This document shows positions 41,601 through 45,866 of a stretch of 64,000 nt of DNA, piece by piece (position 1 is the stretch's first letter; each line of letters opens with the position of its first letter). The notes beneath the pieces are model-generated. The model did no database searches, was not told the origin of the DNA, and was given only the letters and a program-made list of their open reading frames with translations. The DNA comes from Nematostella vectensis. Lineage: Eukaryota; Cnidaria; Anthozoa; Actiniaria; Edwardsiidae. The DNA lies in NCBI RefSeq assembly GCF_932526225.1, contig NC_064036.1:20542953-20606952 (forward strand). Direction: 5' to 3'. The translations under genes and the position numbers were made by a program.

Positions 41601-42526
41601 TGTATGTCGGGGACTTCTCCATTTCTTTATGCTGACGAAGCCCGAATTGTCACTGGTGGGTATACAAGAGACTTTATAAGAGGGAGCTGGAAAAACAAGA
41701 AAAATGATAATGAAATTGGATGGATAACACAAAATAGTGTACCAGAATTTCAGCAAAATTGGTGCCTTTCATGTGCCGCAGCGTCTTTCAGCAATAAACC
41801 TCACCAGCGTGCTGGGCTTGCAATGTCTGCTTTGCGCGGGGCTTTATACCAGCTGCTTTGCGCGGGGCTTTATACCAGCTACTTTGCGCGGGGCTTTTTA
41901 CCAGCTGCTTTGCGCGGGGCTTTTTACCAGCTGCTTTGCGCGGGGCTTTATACCAGCGGATTTGCGCAGGGCTTTATACCAGCTGCTTTGCGCGGGGCTT
42001 TATACCAGATGCTTTGCGCGAGGATTTATACCAGCTGATTGGCGCGGGGCTTTATACCAGCTGCTTTGCGCGGGGCTTTATATCAGCTGATTTGCGCAGG
42101 GCTTTATACCAGCTGCTTTGCGCCTGGCTTTATACCAGCTGATTTCCGCGGGGCTTTATACCAACTGCCATGCGCAGGGCATTATACCAGCTGCGTTGCG
42201 CGTAGCTTTATACCAGCTGATACTGGAATCTACCGTGGCCAACGAATATCTACTTTAAAAGTTCTGTACATACCTTTGTCTTGTAGAGCAAGCAAAAAAA
42301 TGAGAGCGGACGGACCATTACTTCTACTGCGGAAGCTGAAAGCGCGCTTGCGGCGCTGGAAGCGCTTCGTAGCAACAAGCATTACTCCCAGCTTGTCTCT
42401 CACATCACGGAAATGCACAGCTTTATCGCGAACCCTCTTCACTCTCTGCGAGACGGACCGGCCATGGTAGCAAGACTCGCCACCGATCTGTACCCAGAAC
42501 AGCCAGCTCTTCGAATCATGAAATAG
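1562..42526 (+). CDS. EPG5: EPG5 (ectopic P-granules autophagy protein 5), C-terminal 1,581 codons, 35 exons
   Basis: EPG5 is the metazoan Rab7 effector that tethers autophagosomes to late endosomes/lysosomes (family knowledge). Here the spliced reading frame matches the last two thirds of the vertebrate protein in order, with diagnostic stretches such as LPLIWQKFF, SSCIEILGK, LLGAIGFGKKS and the closing helix before the stop. Exons: 1562-1702, 1950-2070, 2348-2445, 3068-3170, 3814-3912, 4836-4973, 5047-5213, 5433-5648, 8830-8953, 13814-13961, 14692-14863, 16544-16634, 17428-17505, 17702-17844, 18787-18833, 18932-19053, 20460-20645, 20908-21039, 21700-21781, 22285-22415, 22683-22881, 23592-23667, 24108-24211, 26844-27013, 27638-27709, 28385-28470, 29922-30018, 31014-31078, 32750-32903, 33220-33364, 33698-34042, 39654-39786, 40191-40400, 40677-40788, 42287-42526. 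All junctions are GT/AG and all phases join. The N-terminal ~1,000 residues lie upstream of the window. The protein is a largely helical repeat scaffold without catalytic motifs. Confidence 0.95.
2940..3067 (+). repeat. Tandem duplication of the exon 4 acceptor region
   Basis: Two consecutive ~60-bp copies share GGGCTGATCTA and ACCCGTTATTT, and each ends in a TATCCAGGGA acceptor (AG at about 3,001 and 3,067). Only the second is needed for the EPG5 frame. The first gives a competing upstream 3' splice site. This is a two-copy version of the longer splice-site arrays elsewhere in the gene. Confidence 0.75.
3921..4689. repeat. 24-bp minisatellite in EPG5 intron 5
   Basis: About 32 copies of a 24-bp unit beginning ATTGACATCCAATACTACAA, with few substitutions. 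The period is a multiple of three, so both strands stay open and give spurious repetitive proteins (SNTTRLLT on plus, VLDVNSLV on minus). The array starts 8 bases after the exon 5 donor at 3,913. It may have been seeded from the exon end, since ATCAAG|GTATCTATATTGAC resembles the unit, but the match is partial. Confidence 0.9.
5649..6398. other. EPG5 intron 8, unique left part
   Basis: AT-rich sequence between the exon 8 donor (5,649) and the MITE-like element. I see no open frame with family similarity, no tandem repeat and no clear RNA gene. Confidence 0.5.
6399..7129. mobile_element. 731-bp MITE-like element with 19-bp terminal inverted repeats
   Basis: The ends are perfect inverted repeats: AGGGCCTATGGTACTATCT at 6,399-6,417 and its complement at 7,111-7,129. 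TA lies on both sides (6,397-6,398 and 7,130-7,131), as expected for the Tc1/mariner type of target duplication. There is no transposase gene, so it is probably non-autonomous. It carries a tRNA-like segment near its left third. The 24-bp minisatellite begins within about 20 bases of its right end. Confidence 0.7.
6503..6573 (+). other. tRNA-like segment (CAT anticodon position) inside the MITE-like element
   Basis: The segment has an A-box-like TGGCCCAGTGG, an anticodon-loop-like CTCATAA, a B-box GGTTCAAATCC with a paired T arm (CCAGG/CCTGG), and a T-run terminator at 6,575-6,582. The acceptor stem pairs at only five of seven positions and the D stem is broken. This looks like a decayed tRNA-Met-like sequence or a SINE head rather than a functional tRNA. 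Confidence 0.55.
7147..8662. repeat. 24-bp minisatellite in EPG5 intron 8
   Basis: About 63 copies of a unit containing AATAACCAGGGCATACTTAG, mostly 24 bp with 20-bp variants (AGACAATAACC). Sixteen variant units carry GTTAG or GAGGC in place of the usual bases. The array occupies half of intron 8 and gives long artificial open frames on both strands. No function is visible. Confidence 0.9.
8830..13961 (+). CDS. EPG5: EPG5 exons 9-10 flanking the giant 30-bp array
   Basis: Exon 9 (8830-8953) encodes LVLWLDEPRLHDPSLFLPTL and ends CCAGAACAG|GTATGG. Exon 10 (13814-13961) encodes SPWWELVHTNKMDYEILEL and a basic tail. Both correspond to the vertebrate segment with an FxxYxLWLxD core followed by a WxxY helix. 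Exon 9 starts at the AG of 8,828-8,829 because the frame needs AT|G. The intron between them is 4,860 bases and nearly all of it is a tandem array whose unit boundary is the exon 9 donor itself. Confidence 0.92.
8945..13787. repeat. 30-bp minisatellite built from the exon 9 donor (about 160 copies)
   Basis: The unit begins GTATGGGTAGCAACTATAAT and ends TACTGTAACAG, so every unit starts with GT and ends with AG and every unit junction reads CAG|GTATGG, like the true exon 9 donor. Shortened units (GGTATGGTATTAAC) recur. There is higher-order structure: a distinctive block with GTTATATTGTTACAG recurs near 9,380, 10,370, 11,985 and 13,540, and a longer block is shared by 11.5-11.85, 12.45-12.75 and 13.1-13.4 kb. 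The array lies wholly inside the intron. Confidence 0.95.
13962..14691. other. EPG5 intron 10
   Basis: Unique AT-rich intron between the exon 10 donor and the exon 11 acceptor (TTTTTAG at 14,685-14,691). A short direct repeat, ACTAGTGCACTAGT, lies near 14,136. I see no gene or array. Confidence 0.5.
14692..19053 (+). CDS. EPG5: EPG5 exons 11-16
   Basis: Exons 14692-14863, 16544-16634, 17428-17505, 17702-17844, 18787-18833 and 18932-19053. Exon 11 holds a proline-rich stretch (QPLPPPPVEMPNEPLPPLP) where vertebrate EPG5 also has a Pro-rich linker. Exon 14 encodes a VxxAAANVERIIT helix. Exon 15 is only 47 bases, and its phase (AC|A...G|AG) is required to join exons 14 and 16. Exon 16 ends with FFSSCIEILGK, almost identical to vertebrates. 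Intron 11 is a 27-bp array and intron 14 a 26-bp donor-derived array. Confidence 0.92.
14901..16516. repeat. 27-bp minisatellite in EPG5 intron 11, open on both strands
   Basis: About 60 copies of a 27-bp unit containing CTGCCTCTAGTGGTCATTAC. The period is divisible by three and no unit creates a stop in one frame on either strand. The array therefore reads as 557-561 codon open frames both ways (ITTILPLVV on plus, MVVMTTRGR on minus). EPG5 exon 11 does not run into it in frame: a TGA follows 17 bases past the donor. I treat the frames as artefacts. Confidence 0.92.
16835..17031. mobile_element. Foldback (long-TIR) MITE-like element
   Basis: Two arms of about 65-70 bp are near-perfect inverted repeats. 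The left arm includes TCATTGAGTTTTGAAAACC and GAGAATTC (to about 16,907). The right arm includes GAATTCCCCAAATAAACACC and CAAAACTCAATGAAG (from about 16,961). The ~50-bp centre is unique. No transposase is present, and target duplications are not clear at the ends. Confidence 0.65.
17833..18513. repeat. 26-bp minisatellite built from the exon 14 donor
   Basis: About 26 copies of a unit containing AATAGTCACGTGAGTATAGT. The first copy is the real exon 14 end, GAATAATCAC|GTGAGT, with the splice at 17,844/17,845. Most units keep a usable CAC|GTRAGT donor; others have GTGGGT, GTTGGT or GTAAGT. The array also repeats CACGTG E-boxes. Confidence 0.92.
19054..20459. other. EPG5 intron 16, mostly unique
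   Basis: A 1.4-kb AT-rich intron. Between about 19,340 and 19,480 there are three degenerate ~60-bp repeats sharing CATGAATATG and CCGTTATTT. A poly-T tract at 20,410-20,423 precedes the exon 17 acceptor. I see no gene. Confidence 0.5.
20460..22881 (+). CDS. EPG5: EPG5 exons 17-21
   Basis: Exons 20460-20645, 20908-21039, 21700-21781, 22285-22415 and 22683-22881. They encode, in order, LVPFFCPNESPDRFTAMYHE, FDLQQWLSSPENSL, LVLTYNFPEQYSQMLRLICD, a variable linker, and a VVETLEWLTQYFAGQR helix with YLLGFLCQRL. Each matches the corresponding vertebrate segment, including the FDLxQWL and FPxQYSxxLRLL motifs. Exon 19's last 37 bases are amplified with its donor, and exon 21's last ~20 bases and donor are duplicated once downstream (about 22,919-22,953). 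Confidence 0.93.
21163..21332. mobile_element. 170-bp foldback MITE with TTAA flanks
   Basis: Almost the whole element is one inverted repeat. The left end TTAAGGTAACTC (21,159-21,170) mirrors the right end GAGTTACCTTAA (21,325-21,336). Internal arms pair through GCAATGCGCA and AGATATCATACTTGGAACAC. TTAA on both sides fits a piggyBac- or Kolobok-type target duplication. It is non-autonomous and sits in EPG5 intron 18. Confidence 0.75.
21745..22079. repeat. 41-bp minisatellite made of exon 19 coding sequence plus its donor (about 8 copies)
   Basis: Exon 19 ends with GAACAGTACAGCCAGATGCT and continues to GCGATG|GTAA. This 37-base coding end plus four intron bases is repeated about eight times at a 41-bp period, so the array contains seven extra copies of an exon end, each with its own GTAAG or GTACG donor. 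Copies differ by single bases such as CAGTAAGATGCTGAGG. Confidence 0.92.
22919..22953 (+). repeat. Single duplication of the exon 21 end and donor
   Basis: The sequence GAAGAACCTGAGAAAGGTAG at the exon 21 donor (22,881/22,882) recurs 54-55 bases downstream with the following GTGGGCTATCAC. It is a second candidate donor that would extend exon 21 by 55 bases and shift the frame. Confidence 0.8.
22961..23590. repeat. 44-bp minisatellite next to the exon 22 acceptor
   Basis: About 12 copies of a unit containing GGTGCATCCCACTAATTGTA and TTGATGTTGCTGTGGTA. The last, diverged copy forms the true acceptor of exon 22 (GTTGCTGTTGTAG|CACTTCAAG). Units with TGTGGTAG|CGCTAAG are weaker copies of the same site. 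One unit is interrupted by a ~100-bp inserted repeat (23,103-23,201). Confidence 0.88.
23103..23201 (+). mobile_element. Short retroposed repeat, copy 1
   Basis: A ~99-bp insert inside a 44-bp minisatellite unit. It contains GGCAGAGTCGATTTCCAG and GGTACGAGATCGCGACAG. The unit sequence CCACTAATTGTATT occurs on both sides, consistent with a ~14-bp target duplication, although that sequence is also the repeat unit itself. The same two halves recur at 38.3-38.5 kb in another arrangement. Confidence 0.6.
23592..27013 (+). CDS. EPG5: EPG5 exons 22-24
   Basis: Exons 23592-23667, 24108-24211 and 26844-27013. They encode LWSIICSAFEPWI, APWNESEVPQASDMVTLFTD with CLHTHFP, and MNLFWPFFVKSL followed by a VFHSKFFSLPWDQFLP segment. 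These correspond to the vertebrate PWLES...LFTD and FHSTYRKLPW regions. The exon 24 acceptor is the CAG at 26,841-26,843, which restores phase after the donor A|GTGAGT. The more obvious CACAG eight bases on would break the frame. Intron 23 is filled by the 32-bp donor array. Confidence 0.9.
24194..26745. repeat. 32-bp minisatellite made of the exon 23 end and donor (about 80 copies)
   Basis: The unit contains CACCCACTTCCCAAGTGAGT. Its first copy is exon 23 itself: TACACACCCACTTCCCAA|GTGAGT, coding for HTHFP, with the splice at 24,211/24,212. Units are 28 or 32 bp and nearly all retain CAAGTGAGT, a good U1-type donor. Variants include GTAAGT and GTGAGC. The array also includes (AC)n micro-runs. 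Confidence 0.95.
27240..27610. repeat. Degenerate ~33-bp repeats in EPG5 intron 24
   Basis: Roughly ten imperfect copies share ACTGGTCATATTAACGGG and TTCTCTTG. The spacing varies between 30 and 50 bp. The array ends just before the exon 25 acceptor at 27,637. Confidence 0.75.
27638..31078 (+). CDS. EPG5: EPG5 exons 25-28
   Basis: Exons 27638-27709, 28385-28470, 29922-30018 and 31014-31078. Exon 25 is a low-complexity linker (DKKSAPAPGAGARKQP). Exon 26 encodes FQFLSCVFPLMKWSGIIAAY. Exon 27 gives SPETVSQMLGTLFHLLLMLA, which closely matches the vertebrate segment after the NSSP motif. Exon 28 encodes LPALLEEAHYYPWHF. Exon 28's acceptor, CTTGTATTTCAG|GGATCTACT, is the last of about 22 tandem copies of the same acceptor (see the 45-bp array). 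Confidence 0.9.
27710..28384. other. EPG5 intron 25, unique
   Basis: About 675 bases of AT-rich unique sequence. A short repeated phrase, GTTAGTAAGGTAT, lies near 28,020-28,050. There is no gene, array or RNA signal. Confidence 0.5.
28730..29115. repeat. 51-bp minisatellite in EPG5 intron 26
   Basis: About 7-8 copies of a 51-bp unit containing GATTGTCATGGTGATGGCGG and GGTCATAATGG. Two subtypes alternate (ATGGATTTGCTATTACTGAT and ATGGGTTTGCTATTAGTGAT), so the repeat may have spread as a ~102-bp dimer. The 139-codon plus-strand open frame across it is an artefact. Confidence 0.88.
29116..29921. other. EPG5 intron 26, right part
   Basis: Unique AT-rich sequence followed by GTGAT/GGTAGT-rich low complexity at 29,775-29,880. 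I find no gene. The exon 27 acceptor follows at 29,920-29,921. Confidence 0.5.
30041..31013. repeat. 45-bp minisatellite made of the exon 28 acceptor (about 22 copies)
   Basis: The unit contains the pyrimidine tract TTTCTTCTATCTTGTATTTC plus AG|GGATCTACTATTAT. Its AG|GGATCTACT equals the true exon 28 start at 31,014, and most copies retain a complete 3' splice site. The 45-bp period is a multiple of three and in phase with exon 28. The next upstream acceptor (AG at about 30,974-30,975) would add 13 hydrophobic residues. Copies further up meet an in-frame TAG at 30,927-30,929. Confidence 0.93.
31100..32635. repeat. 21-bp minisatellite in EPG5 intron 28 (about 73 copies)
   Basis: The unit is 21 bp and contains CACTTGCCATCCTATCTGAT. 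Two main subtypes (CTATCTGATC and CTGTCTCACC) alternate without obvious order. The period gives a 502-codon artificial frame on the plus strand. The array starts about 20 bases past the exon 28 donor and ends about 110 bases before exon 29. Confidence 0.92.
32750..34042 (+). CDS. EPG5: EPG5 exons 29-31
   Basis: Exons 32750-32903, 33220-33364 and 33698-34042. Exon 29 encodes FYSEVVAWLADHG, exon 30 YVKCIVSLLVRCSSNQKLP. Exon 31, the longest at 345 bases, encodes LLNNCFPGVGVADEVLKFIV and, near its end, GGWEQIAPSFSVPELAQDSF. The last stretch matches the vertebrate GWGPILxSLQVPELTxEEF block. GC content of exon 31 is clearly higher than its introns. The two introns (316 and 333 bases) hold nothing recognisable. 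Confidence 0.93.
34043..35050. other. EPG5 intron 31, left part
   Basis: About 1 kb of unique AT-rich intron. There is no open frame with recognisable similarity, no tandem repeat and no RNA signal that I can support. Confidence 0.5.
35051..36312. repeat. 26-bp AT-rich minisatellite in EPG5 intron 31 (about 48 copies)
   Basis: The unit contains CATCTACTTAGTAATATATT. Copies are 26 bp, or about 20 bp where AGTAGT is lost (TATTAAGTCATC). The array has stops in all frames. It ends at a perfect hairpin whose right arm contains the reverse complement of the unit's CTACTTAG. Confidence 0.92.
36304..36414. repeat. Inverted duplication at the right end of the 26-bp array
   Basis: The arms at 36,314-36,340 and 36,378-36,404 are perfect 27-bp inverted repeats starting GATTAGTATTCCCTAAGTTG, separated by 37 bases. 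Pairing extends outward with one mismatch into the array unit TCTACTTAG on the left and CTAAGTAGA on the right. A stable hairpin is predicted. Confidence 0.85.
36415..38259. other. EPG5 intron 31, middle part
   Basis: About 1.8 kb, AT-rich, with poly-A/T tracts. I scanned for transposase, RT and RNA signals and found none. No tandem repeats are visible. Confidence 0.5.
38260..38509 (-). mobile_element. Short retroposed repeat, copy 2, rearranged, with 16-bp target duplication
   Basis: A perfect direct repeat TACAAAAACACTAATA flanks the insert (38,260-38,275 and 38,494-38,509). The insert holds both halves of the repeat seen at 23.1 kb, but one half is inverted relative to the other: the complement of GGTACGAGATCGCGACAG comes first, then GGCAGAGTCGATTTTCAG. 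Between them is a hairpin with 23-26-bp arms (AAGACTTCTTCAGGGCAGAC at 38,327 and its complement ending 38,443) and a GAGTCTGCCCTGACTGT repeat. Confidence 0.7.
38510..39394. other. EPG5 intron 31, right part
   Basis: Unique AT-rich sequence. The words AACATATTTG and CAAATATGTT near 39,220-39,260 form a small inverted repeat. I see no gene. Confidence 0.5.
39395..39560. repeat. ATC trinucleotide microsatellite
   Basis: About 165 bases of interrupted CATCAT with CAC, TTAT and GCCTCATC variants, lying about 90 bases before the exon 32 acceptor. It generates opposing artificial open frames (poly-Met and poly-Asp). Confidence 0.9.
39654..42526 (+). CDS. EPG5: EPG5 exons 32-35 and stop codon
   Basis: Exons 39654-39786, 40191-40400, 40677-40788 and 42287-42526. 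They encode QSALLTLYTYVLLRLSQC, FWHKILQLALRQADYSG followed by SGLLGAIGFGKKSSYSIR, and FRFLSRVLEAFILAQLP. The final helix block includes ALAALEALRSNKHYSQLV and LATDLYPEQP before TAG at 42,524-42,526. The LLGAIGFGxKS motif and the C-terminal KxYxxxxxxI...LYPE pattern are near-identical to vertebrate EPG5, which fixes the gene identity and its 3' end. Confidence 0.95.
40981..41613. repeat. 61-bp minisatellite in the last EPG5 intron (about 10 copies)
   Basis: A 61-bp period with very high copy identity. The unit contains AAGACGATGGGTTTAACAAT and GCCGCCATGTATGTCGGGG. The near-identical copies suggest recent expansion or homogenisation. It is followed within 220 bases by a second, unrelated array. 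Confidence 0.92.
41826..42223. repeat. 26-bp minisatellite in the last EPG5 intron (about 15 copies)
   Basis: The unit contains GCTTTGCGCGGGGCTTTATA and CCAGCT, with a 26-bp period. The non-multiple-of-three period makes all three plus frames read nearly the same peptide (ALRGALYQLLCAGLYTSCFA). It ends about 60 bases before the last acceptor. Each unit has a TTTATACCAG acceptor-like word. Confidence 0.92.
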
Positions 42527-42794
42527 ATCGTAGTGAAGTTATGAAATAGAAAATCATATCAAATGCGAGTGACAAGAACATTGGAGTGAGGCTCCGCCAG
42601 CCGAAACGTGGCACGAACAAGAGAGCGAGATGGAGGCGTGGATGCTAGGCCGTGCTTCAAGTGCAGTATTCCCGATTGCCAGGTTATATAAAGAAATCGT
42701 TTTCTATAAACATTTGAAATATATGTCTAATCCAAGTAGGTAATGTGAATAGAAAATTCGAATTTCATTTTTTATAAAACGATACAGATTTGTG

Positions 42795-42800
42795 AATAAA
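42795..42800 (+). promoter_or_regulatory. EPG5 poly(A) signal AATAAA
   Basis: A canonical AATAAA lies 269 bases after the EPG5 stop and is followed by a T/GT-rich stretch (ATTGTTGGTGTTCC), as expected for cleavage and polyadenylation. It is the first perfect hexamer in the 3' flank. Confidence 0.7.
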
Positions 42801-43130
42801 TCTTCACATATTGTTGGTGTTCCTTTCTAGTGATTTAACCTTGACCTTCAAGTCGTGATCGAGCAATCTAGTCCCTTGATGTTTGTTCGGGATGCCTGTG
42901 TTGGCCGCTAGACCAAAGGAGCTGGAGGCTTTGAGGAGGCTTTGTGTTGACGGCATATCGATTGTTTACCATTTAATCGGAAATTCCGGCACTTCTGGTT
43001 ATTTTGTAAATGGTACAGATTCCTCCCACTGGAAAAAAAATCCAGAAAATTAGGATTTGCTTTAGAGGTAGTCCCACTTTCAGTTTAATCTTTGTTTGTT
43101 TCAGTTTAATCTTTGTTTATCGAGGGTAAC
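42801..43130. other. EPG5 3' flank
   Basis: Intergenic sequence with a near-direct repeat (CAGTTTAATCTTTGTTT twice, about 43,081-43,120). No gene. Confidence 0.45.
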
Positions 43131-43432
43131 ATATTTAAATGAATATACAGTCACTGGGGGTGGTCACTTCCAGAGGGTTTATTGCGTCCCCAGTGGTTCT
43201 TTTACGTCCCTTCGGTTCAGGTTAGTGTAGTGCAGCTTGAAGAGACGGGACCTCCTGGTTTAGTGTCCTTATCCGAGAAGACTGGAAACACGGGAGAATA
43301 ACTTCAACTCACTTGTGACATAAATTCGAATCAAGACAGGAACCCGAAAAAATTCATAGTTTGAGCCAGGATCCGAACCTGGGCCACAGCGGTGAGAGGC
43401 CGACGCGCTAACACACTAGGCCAACCGTGCTT
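43131..43432 (-). mobile_element. tRNA-Glu-derived SINE
   Basis: The minus-strand head (43,432 down to about 43,361) resembles tRNA-Glu(CTC): an A-box-like TTGGCCTAGTGTGTTAGCGC, an anticodon-loop region GGCCTCTCACCGC and a B-box GGTTCGGATCC. The acceptor stem no longer pairs. Downstream on the minus strand follows a body with TCGGATAAGGACACTAAACC, GGAGGTCCCGTCTC and GGGACGTAAAAGAACCACTG, words typical of metazoan tRNA-SINE central domains (from memory). The tail boundary is uncertain. Confidence 0.65.
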
Positions 43433-43939
43433 CCACTTTCACCGGGGATACCAGAAATTCCGGAAAACCGCGTACCATTTGCAGTTTTCCATAGAATATC
43501 TGATCGAGGCCCCCATCGGCCATTATTCCCCGAGACCTAAAAAGTAGAAGTTTACACTATAAAATTATTATCAAAGTGACACTGAATTTTATCTGCTACA
43601 ACTGTCGGGAAAGGTCTTCAATTGACTTGATGAATTTATTCAAATAAGCCAGTAAATTGTAAGCCTAGAAAATACAAAGTATCCTGCATTTTTTAGAAAA
43701 GCGATTCTGAATTAGTGTCACTTGGATTTTATCTGCTACAATAACACAGTTGAGCAAGGTGTTTATAATGTATACAAGCAAGAAAAAAACATTAAATACC
43801 GACAACAAAGCTTAATTCAGACATATGGCATATACTGCGTAAAAAAATACAACGAGCATCCAGCAAAAGAAATTCTGAAAGTATATCAAATCGAAGAGAT
43901 AAGACACTGTTGACATATCTGCCCTGCGGCTAAATTATA
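43433..43939. other. Intergenic stretch with a duplicated phrase
   Basis: TTTTATCTGCTACAA occurs near 43,587 and 43,728, each after a GTGTCACTT- or GTGACACTG-like word, suggesting an old ~140-bp duplication. No gene is supported. Confidence 0.45.
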
Positions 43940-44163
43940 CTACCCATCCGGTTCCAAAAAAAAGGCAGAAGCTTTCATTTTAAATCTGTTTTTAAGACGG
44001 ACGCCCAAAACGAGCCCCTTCCCGTCTTGGCTCCTAAGGACTCACCACCTCTTGGAGAAATCTGCGTGACTGTAAATGGAATTGTCAAGCTTTTAATTTG
44101 ACAGAAACCCAACAAAGCATGTGGACCAGGTGTCTCCGCGACTTCTGAAGCTTGCTCAAGATG
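43940..44163 (+). pseudogene. LINE (CR1/jockey-type) reverse transcriptase fragment, left of the insertion
   Basis: With small frame changes the plus strand reads PPLGEICVTVNGIVKLL, then KPNKACGPG and RLLKLAQD. This is the segment at the start of a non-LTR reverse transcriptase domain (the KA.GPDGI.....LK...D pattern). The frame is broken by at least one stop (before QKPNK) and one indel. The fragment stops at the CTCAAGATG duplication and resumes at 57,862, so it was split by the 13.7-kb element. Confidence 0.8.
44155..44163. repeat. Target-site duplication, left copy (CTCAAGATG)
   Basis: Identical to 57,862-57,870. The first C and last G could belong to the C- and G-runs of the element ends, so the true duplication is 7 to 9 bp. 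The LINE frame reads straight from the left copy into the bases after the right copy. Confidence 0.9.
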
Positions 44164-44351
44164 GGGGGGACTGGGTGGTTTGAGTGAAACCCCCCTGGGG
44201 GCCGCGGCGGCCCCCTCCGACCCCCCCCCCCCCCCAACCCCATCTTAGGCTTGGGAGGCGCGGCGCGCCCCTCCGAGCCCCCCAGCCCCGTCTCATGCAG
44301 ATGAGGCCCCGCGTAGATTGCTAATTATCCATCTACGTCGGGACCACTTCG
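44164..44351. repeat. Left terminal inverted repeat (188 bp)
   Basis: Starts GGGGGGACTGGGTGGTTTGA and stays collinear with the complement of the right end through GTCGGGACCACTTCG. The main difference from the other TIR is the length of a C-run (about 15 C here against 6). The inner part has nested GCGTAGAT / ATCTACGC inverted repeats that continue to about 44,377. Confidence 0.92.
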
Positions 44352-44541
44352 CGTAGATGGATAAATCTACGCAAAACCTACGGAGCGCGGAATAACCGTT
44401 TTTCGGCCGTAAATCCAAAGCCGCTGGCGTGGCGTTTAAACCTGAGTTTTACTCGAACACCTCGCTCCCGAACTCCTCGCGAATTTCTCGCAGCCTCTTT
44501 TTCATCTTTTTGCGTGTCTCCAGGGAGGGCCCTTTCCTGCT

Positions 44542-45132
44542 TTATTTCTCACGCGGTGCGAGGCCGTGTCGAGCTCTGATAGCGGCCTTGAGCGCGTAGT
44601 ATCTCTCTTGTTCCTGAAGTATTAGCCAAAACTCTTCGTCTGAGATGTGCCCGTCCTGCAGAGCCTTAGAGACCAGCTCGCTGATTGAGTTTTTCTTACT
44701 CTCCGCTAAAACCATCGTGTCTTCGTGTTTAGCCACCTTGCTCGTAAGACCCCTAGAGACTACCCCCGCGCCCGCGCCCACGACACCGACCAGCCCAGCG
44801 ACCCCTGCCAGCGGACCGCCGATCAGAACCCCTATCCCACTCAGAGAGACCCCCACCCCGGCGCTGGAAAGCGCCCCTGCAGCGATGCCGGATGGCACAA
44901 ACACAGCATGGGTAACGGCATAGGCGCGCTTATACTTCTTCCGCACCTGTCGATGATACGTCATCTCGTTGTCTAGGACCGCCTGAGTGTCACATATTTT
45001 CTGGAGTCGGAAGCTTTGCACGTCGCCGCCGATGCTTGCCGGAGCGGTGGGCGTCATGTGCGTACCCTTCGGGGGGCAGACGCTGGGAAGCGAGGGGTAT
45101 ATGGCACCGCTGCTAACGTCGCTGTTTGCCAT
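44542..45132 (-). CDS. Element protein with two or more hydrophobic helices, unknown function (196 aa)
   Basis: Intact frame starting at ATG 45,132. Residues about 30-75 are polar and basic (RQVRKKYKRAYAVTH). Residues 75-130 are glycine- and alanine-rich hydrophobic (VGVSLSGIGVLIGG and GVAGLVGVVGAGAGVV), probably membrane spanning. Residues 135-190 form a charged helical tail (SISELVSKALQDGHISDEEF). I recognise this pattern as common in cnidarian genomes beside elements of this kind but know no function. A membrane or capsid-associated role is possible. The next minus-strand gene ends 17 bases upstream. Confidence 0.75.
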   Translation of the reverse strand: MANSDVSSGAIYPSLPSVCPPKGTHMTPTAPASIGGDVQSFRLQKICDTQAVLDNEMTYHRQVRKKYKRAYAVTHAVFVPSGIAAGALSSAGVGVSLSGIGVLIGGPLAGVAGLVGVVGAGAGVVSRGLTSKVAKHEDTMVLAESKKNSISELVSKALQDGHISDEEFWLILQEQERYYALKAAIRARHGLAPREK

Positions 45133-45148
45133 GCTTGTTATGTCGGAC

Positions 45149-45836
45149 CTAGGTTAGCTCTAATACGAGGCGAACAGGCTTGCCCTTAAAGTCTACCCGT
45201 CTACCGCGGTCATCCCTGATCCATATTCGGATACTCGAGACAAACTCAGAGGAAGATGCTGCGAAACAAACGGGGATGTCGGGCCCATAGACGACTTTCT
45301 CGTGCGGCCTCCCGCGGGTTTCTAGGCAAGCGAGAACGTTTGAAGGCTCGTCTAAGGCGAGGCATTGCGAGCGGTCTACGATATCGCAGAAGATATAGAG
45401 AGCCTCTATTTTCGGCAAAGCCACCTTAAGTGGGGCCCCCCACGGGCAGTGCGAGGCCCCGCCCCCCCAACTGATCGTCTTTAGCCTCTAGGCCAAATAG
45501 TGCGCAAAGCTCGGCATTCAGGAACGCAACGCCTTTGGACACGAGCGCGATCTTCCCGGTGAGGGGATCCAGCTTCGCGGTCAGAATCTTGCTTTCAGCG
45601 CGGTTGATCGTTTCCACGATGGACTCGGCCGTGTGGTGCCCGGCTGGCAGAGTAGCGATGGGCGGGAGGGAGGCTATAGTCGTTATCTGATGCTCCCGCT
45701 CGAGATTATACCAGCTGTTAAACAGCGAGCACTGCCGGAGCGCCACGAAGCGTGGGCGCCTTATCGGCTGCTCGAAGAAGAGCGTCAGTTCGCCTCCGGT
45801 GAACACAGCATGTAGGACCACCATTGTGTTGAACAT
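45149..45836 (-). pseudogene. Element structural-type protein, split by a frameshift
   Basis: Two adjacent minus-strand frames, 45,836-45,426 (136 codons, ATG start) and 45,424-45,149 (91 codons), appear to be one gene. The N-terminal part is beta-rich with a LFNSWYNL motif and a HHTAESIVETINRAE helix. The C-terminal part ends in FVSSIRIWIRDDRGRRVDFK, a strand-turn-strand pattern. The join lies in a stretch of C/G runs (GGGGCCCCCC near 45,431), where an indel is likely. It may be a minor capsid or penton-like protein, but that is a guess from position and composition. It is divergent from the next plus-strand gene, with 30 bases between start codons. Confidence 0.6.
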
Positions 45837-45866
45837 AGCCCGCCTTCGTGTTTAATAGGGCTGAGC

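Noticed and set aside
43361-43432. Functional tRNA-Glu gene
   Set aside because: No acceptor-stem pairing, and a SINE-like body follows. Treated as a SINE head.
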